Of a DNA stretch of 9,419 bases, positions 6,929 through 9,419 are shown one piece after another (the stretch's first letter is position 1; each line of letters begins with the position of its first letter). Origin of the DNA: DASWIP01 sp036397635 (GTDB lineage: Bacteria > Actinomycetota > AC-67); the NCBI GenBank assembly GCA_036397635.1, contig DASWIP010000072.1:1-9419 (forward strand), in the 5' to 3' direction. Both the position numbers and the translations under genes were made by a program. Under the pieces are notes generated by a model. That model saw only the letters and a list, made by a program, of their open reading frames with translations. It had not been told where the DNA came from and made no database searches.

Positions 6929-9398
6929 GATGGTGACGCTGACCATCGACGGTCGCGAGATCTCGGTGCCGAAGGGCACGTTGATCATCCGCGCCGCCGA
7001 GCAGCTCGGCGTCTACGTCCCGCGGTTCTGCGACCACCCGCTGCTCGATCCGCTGGGCGCGTGCCGGCAGTGCCTGGTCGAGATCGAAGGCCAGCTCAAG
7101 CCGCTGACCGCCTGCACGACCCCCGTGGGCGACGGCATGGTCGTCAAGACCCAAGCCACCTCAGACATCGCGCGCGAGGGCCAGGACGGCGTGCTCGAGA
7201 TGCTGCTGATCAACCATCCGCTGGACTGCCCCATGTGCGACAAGGGCGGCGAGTGCCCGCTGCAGGACCAGGCGCTCGCATACGGCCCCGGCGGCTCGCG
7301 CTACATCGACCCGAAGCGGCGGTTCACCAAGCCGGTGCCGATCTCGCCGCTGGTGAAGCTGGACCGCGAGCGTTGCGTGCTGTGCGCGCGCTGCACCCGA
7401 TTCGCGAGCGAGATCTCCGGCGACCCGTTCATCGAGCTGTTCGAACGCGGCGCGCTCGAGCAGGTGGCGATCTTCGAGGATGAGCCCTACCAGAGCGAGT
7501 TCAGCGGCAACGTGATCCAGATCTGCCCCGTCGGGGCACTGACCTCCTCGACGTTCCGTTTCCGCGCGCGCCCGTTCGACATGACCACCACGCCGAGCAC
7601 CTGCAACCGCTGCGCGAGCGGCTGCTCGATCGCCGTCCAGGAACGGCGCGGCCAGATCTCGCGCGTGCTCGCGCGCCTCGACGCGGGCGCCAACGACGAG
7701 TGGATCTGCGACAAGGGCAGGTTCGGCTACGCCTACAGCCAGAAGCCCGAGCGGATCACCGAGCCGATGGTGCGCAAGGATGACGCCTTCGTGGCCGTCT
7801 CGTGGGCCGAGGCCTTGACCACGATCGCCGAGCACGCCGGCGGCAGCGCCGCGGTGCTCGCGTCGGGGCAGCTGCTCGACGAGGACGCATACGCGCTGTC
7901 GCGATTCGCGCGGACGGTGCTCGGGACCAACGACGTCGATGCGTTCGCACGGCCGACCTCCGACGAGGAAACCGACATGCTGGCCGCGCTTCCGCGCACC
8001 GCGACCGCCGGCTACGGCGACATCGATCGCGCGGATGTGGTCGTGGTCGCCGGGACCGATCTGCAGCAGGACGCGCCGATCGTGTTCCTCCGGGTCCGCA
8101 AGAACCAGCGCCGGCGCGGTCTGCGCGTGATCGAGATCGGGCCCCGGCGCTCGGCGTTGTCACGCTCGGGCGCCGAGTGGATCGCCTGCGCGCCCGGCGG
8201 GGAGGCGGGCCTGCTGCTCGCGCTGGTGTCGGCATTGGAGGAGCGCGCGCAGACCGGCCTGGACCCGATGACGCGCGCCGCCGCCGGCGACGCGGGGGCG
8301 AACGACGTGGTCGCATCCGCCGGCGCAGACCTCGAGCGGGTGCGCGCGCTTGCGGCGACGCTGACCGAGGCCGGTGACCACGCCGTCCTGCTTGCCGGCG
8401 AGCAGCTCGCGACGGTCCCCGGCGCGCAGAGCCTCGCGTGGAACGCCATGGTTGCGACGGGGGGGAGGTTCGGTTGGGTGCCCCGCAAGGCCGGCGCGCG
8501 CGGTGCGGTGTGGGCGGGGTTGCATCCCGACCTGCTGCCCGCCGGTCGCCGCGTCGCGGACTCCGGAGACCGGGCGGCCACCTCGGAGATCTGGGGCGCC
8601 GAGGTTCCGGCGACGCCGGGGCGCGACGCCGCCGCGATCCTGCAGGGCGCGCGCTCGACCGGCACGCTGTACCTGTTCGGCGCCGACCCGGTCGCGGATC
8701 ATCCAGACGCCGACCGGGCGCGCCGGGCGCTGGACGACGCCCCGTTCGTGGTCGCGGTCGACATGCTGATGACCGAGAGCGTGCGCCGCGCGCACGTGAT
8801 CCTGCCGGCGCTGCCCGCCTACGAGCGGTCGGGGACGCTGACCGGCTGGGACGGGGTCGCGCGTCCGGTGCGCGCGGCGATGCCGCCGGCCGGGATCGCG
8901 CAGACCGACCTCGAGGTGCTGCAGGGTCTCGCGCTGGCTTTGGAGCGTCCGTTCCCCGCGACGCCCGAGGCGGTGCGACGCGAGATGCTGGCGTTCGCGC
9001 GCTCGGCCGAGCCCGCGCGCGCGGTGGGAGCGCCGCGCCCGGCCGCGGCCGCGCGCGGCGACGTGCTGGCCATCCGCGTGGCCAAGCTGCTCGACGACGG
9101 CGCGATGATGACCGGGGCCGAGCAGTTGCGCGCCGCCGCCCGCGCGCCGGTGATCGAGGTCTCGCCGGGGCTGGCACGGAGCCGCGACATCGGCGACGGG
9201 AGCGTGGTTCGGGTCGCCTCGGCATCCGGTGAGGTGCGCGCGCGCGCGCGGGTCAACCCAGGGCTTGCGGAGGGCGTGGTGGCGGTGCCCGCCGGGATCG
9301 ACTGGATCGACGCGCGCGGCCTGTTCGGCGGCGCGAGCGTGGTCGGCGTGAGCATCGACCCGAGCGGCGATCCCCTGGTGCTGGGGGTCGAGGGCTGA
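6918..9398 (+). CDS. nuoG: NADH-quinone oxidoreductase subunit G (NuoG), with clusters N1b, N4, N5 and N7
   Basis: 826 aa from TTG 6918. NuoG carries most of the Fe-S wire between NuoF and NuoB. The N-terminal ferredoxin-like domain has [2Fe-2S] ligands Cys38, Cys49, Cys52 and Cys66 (N1b). His100, Cys104, Cys107 and Cys113 in HPLDCPMCDKGGEC form the His-Cys3 cluster N5. Cys153, Cys156, Cys159 and Cys203 bind N4. Cys229, Cys232, Cys236 and Cys264 form the extra cluster N7, which is found only in some bacteria (such as E. coli and Thermus) and is absent from mitochondria. Residues of about 222-690 make up a molybdopterin-oxidoreductase-like domain that in NuoG carries no Mo cofactor. The C-terminal part (about 725-826) resembles a molybdopterin-dinucleotide-binding beta-barrel. 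An Ala/Pro/Arg-rich linker (near 695-712) joins them. The size is usual for actinobacterial NuoG. Its TGA overlaps the nuoH ATG. Confidence 0.96.
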
Positions 9399-9419
9399 TG
9401 GAGCGGCTCGACGGCCTCG
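9398..9419 (+). CDS. nuoH: Start of NADH-quinone oxidoreductase subunit H (NuoH), cut by the window end
   Basis: Only seven full codons (MERLDGL) are present. The ATG overlaps the nuoG stop as TGATG, and a GAGGG purine run (9390-9394) sits 3 nt before it, with GGGGG slightly further up. The sequence is too short to identify by itself. The call rests on the canonical nuoA-to-nuoN order, in which nuoH (the membrane subunit at the quinone tunnel) follows nuoG. Confidence 0.7.

Noticed and set aside
7756..9225. Minus-strand open frame of 489 codons opposite nuoG
   Set aside because: The product is almost wholly Arg/Pro/Ala/Ser and is incompatible with a folded protein. It is a shadow of nuoG.

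Overview
The window is a high-GC stretch with every gene on the + strand. It reads as the 5' half of an actinobacterial (Actinomycetota) respiratory complex I operon, preceded by one unrelated cell-envelope gene. Evidence for Actinomycetota: strong G/C third-position bias, frequent GTG and TTG starts, an SLH domain carrying the Cys pair common in actinobacterial SLH proteins, and a geranylgeranyl-reductase-family flavoprotein directly upstream of nuoA. I cannot name a genus; an uncultivated or deep-branching lineage is possible.

Layout. 27-740: a secreted protein with a single SLH domain and an unrecognised C-terminal domain. 741-913: a gap holding a perfect 12-bp hairpin (752-780, probable terminator), a candidate promoter (825-853) and an 18-bp near-perfect Rex operator (857-874) over the predicted transcription start. 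914-2164: an FAD-dependent geranylgeranyl/menaquinone reductase family protein. 2165-2272: a gap with an inverted repeat, a weak internal promoter candidate and a degenerate Rex-like half site. 2273-9398: nuoA, nuoB, nuoC, nuoD, nuoE, nuoF and nuoG in canonical order. The first 22 bases of nuoH run off the end.

From nuoA on, the genes are packed for translational coupling: stop/start overlaps at A/B, C/D, D/E, E/F, F/G and G/H, and a 4-nt gap at B/C. NuoE, F and G form the NADH-oxidising N module (FMN plus Fe-S chain), NuoB, C and D the quinone-reducing Q module, and NuoA and H the start of the membrane arm. The reductase in front probably saturates the menaquinone tail. The electron acceptor's modification and the enzyme that reduces it would then lie in one transcription unit, plausibly controlled by the NADH/NAD+ sensor Rex. 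All expected Fe-S ligands are visible in NuoB, E, F and G, including the four Cys of the extra N7 cluster in NuoG.

I see no mobile element, CRISPR array, RNA gene or defence system. This is mostly an ordinary core-metabolism region. The observations most worth following are the Rex operator, the reductase-nuo linkage, an extra Cys inside the NuoE cluster motif, and the unknown domain of the SLH protein.
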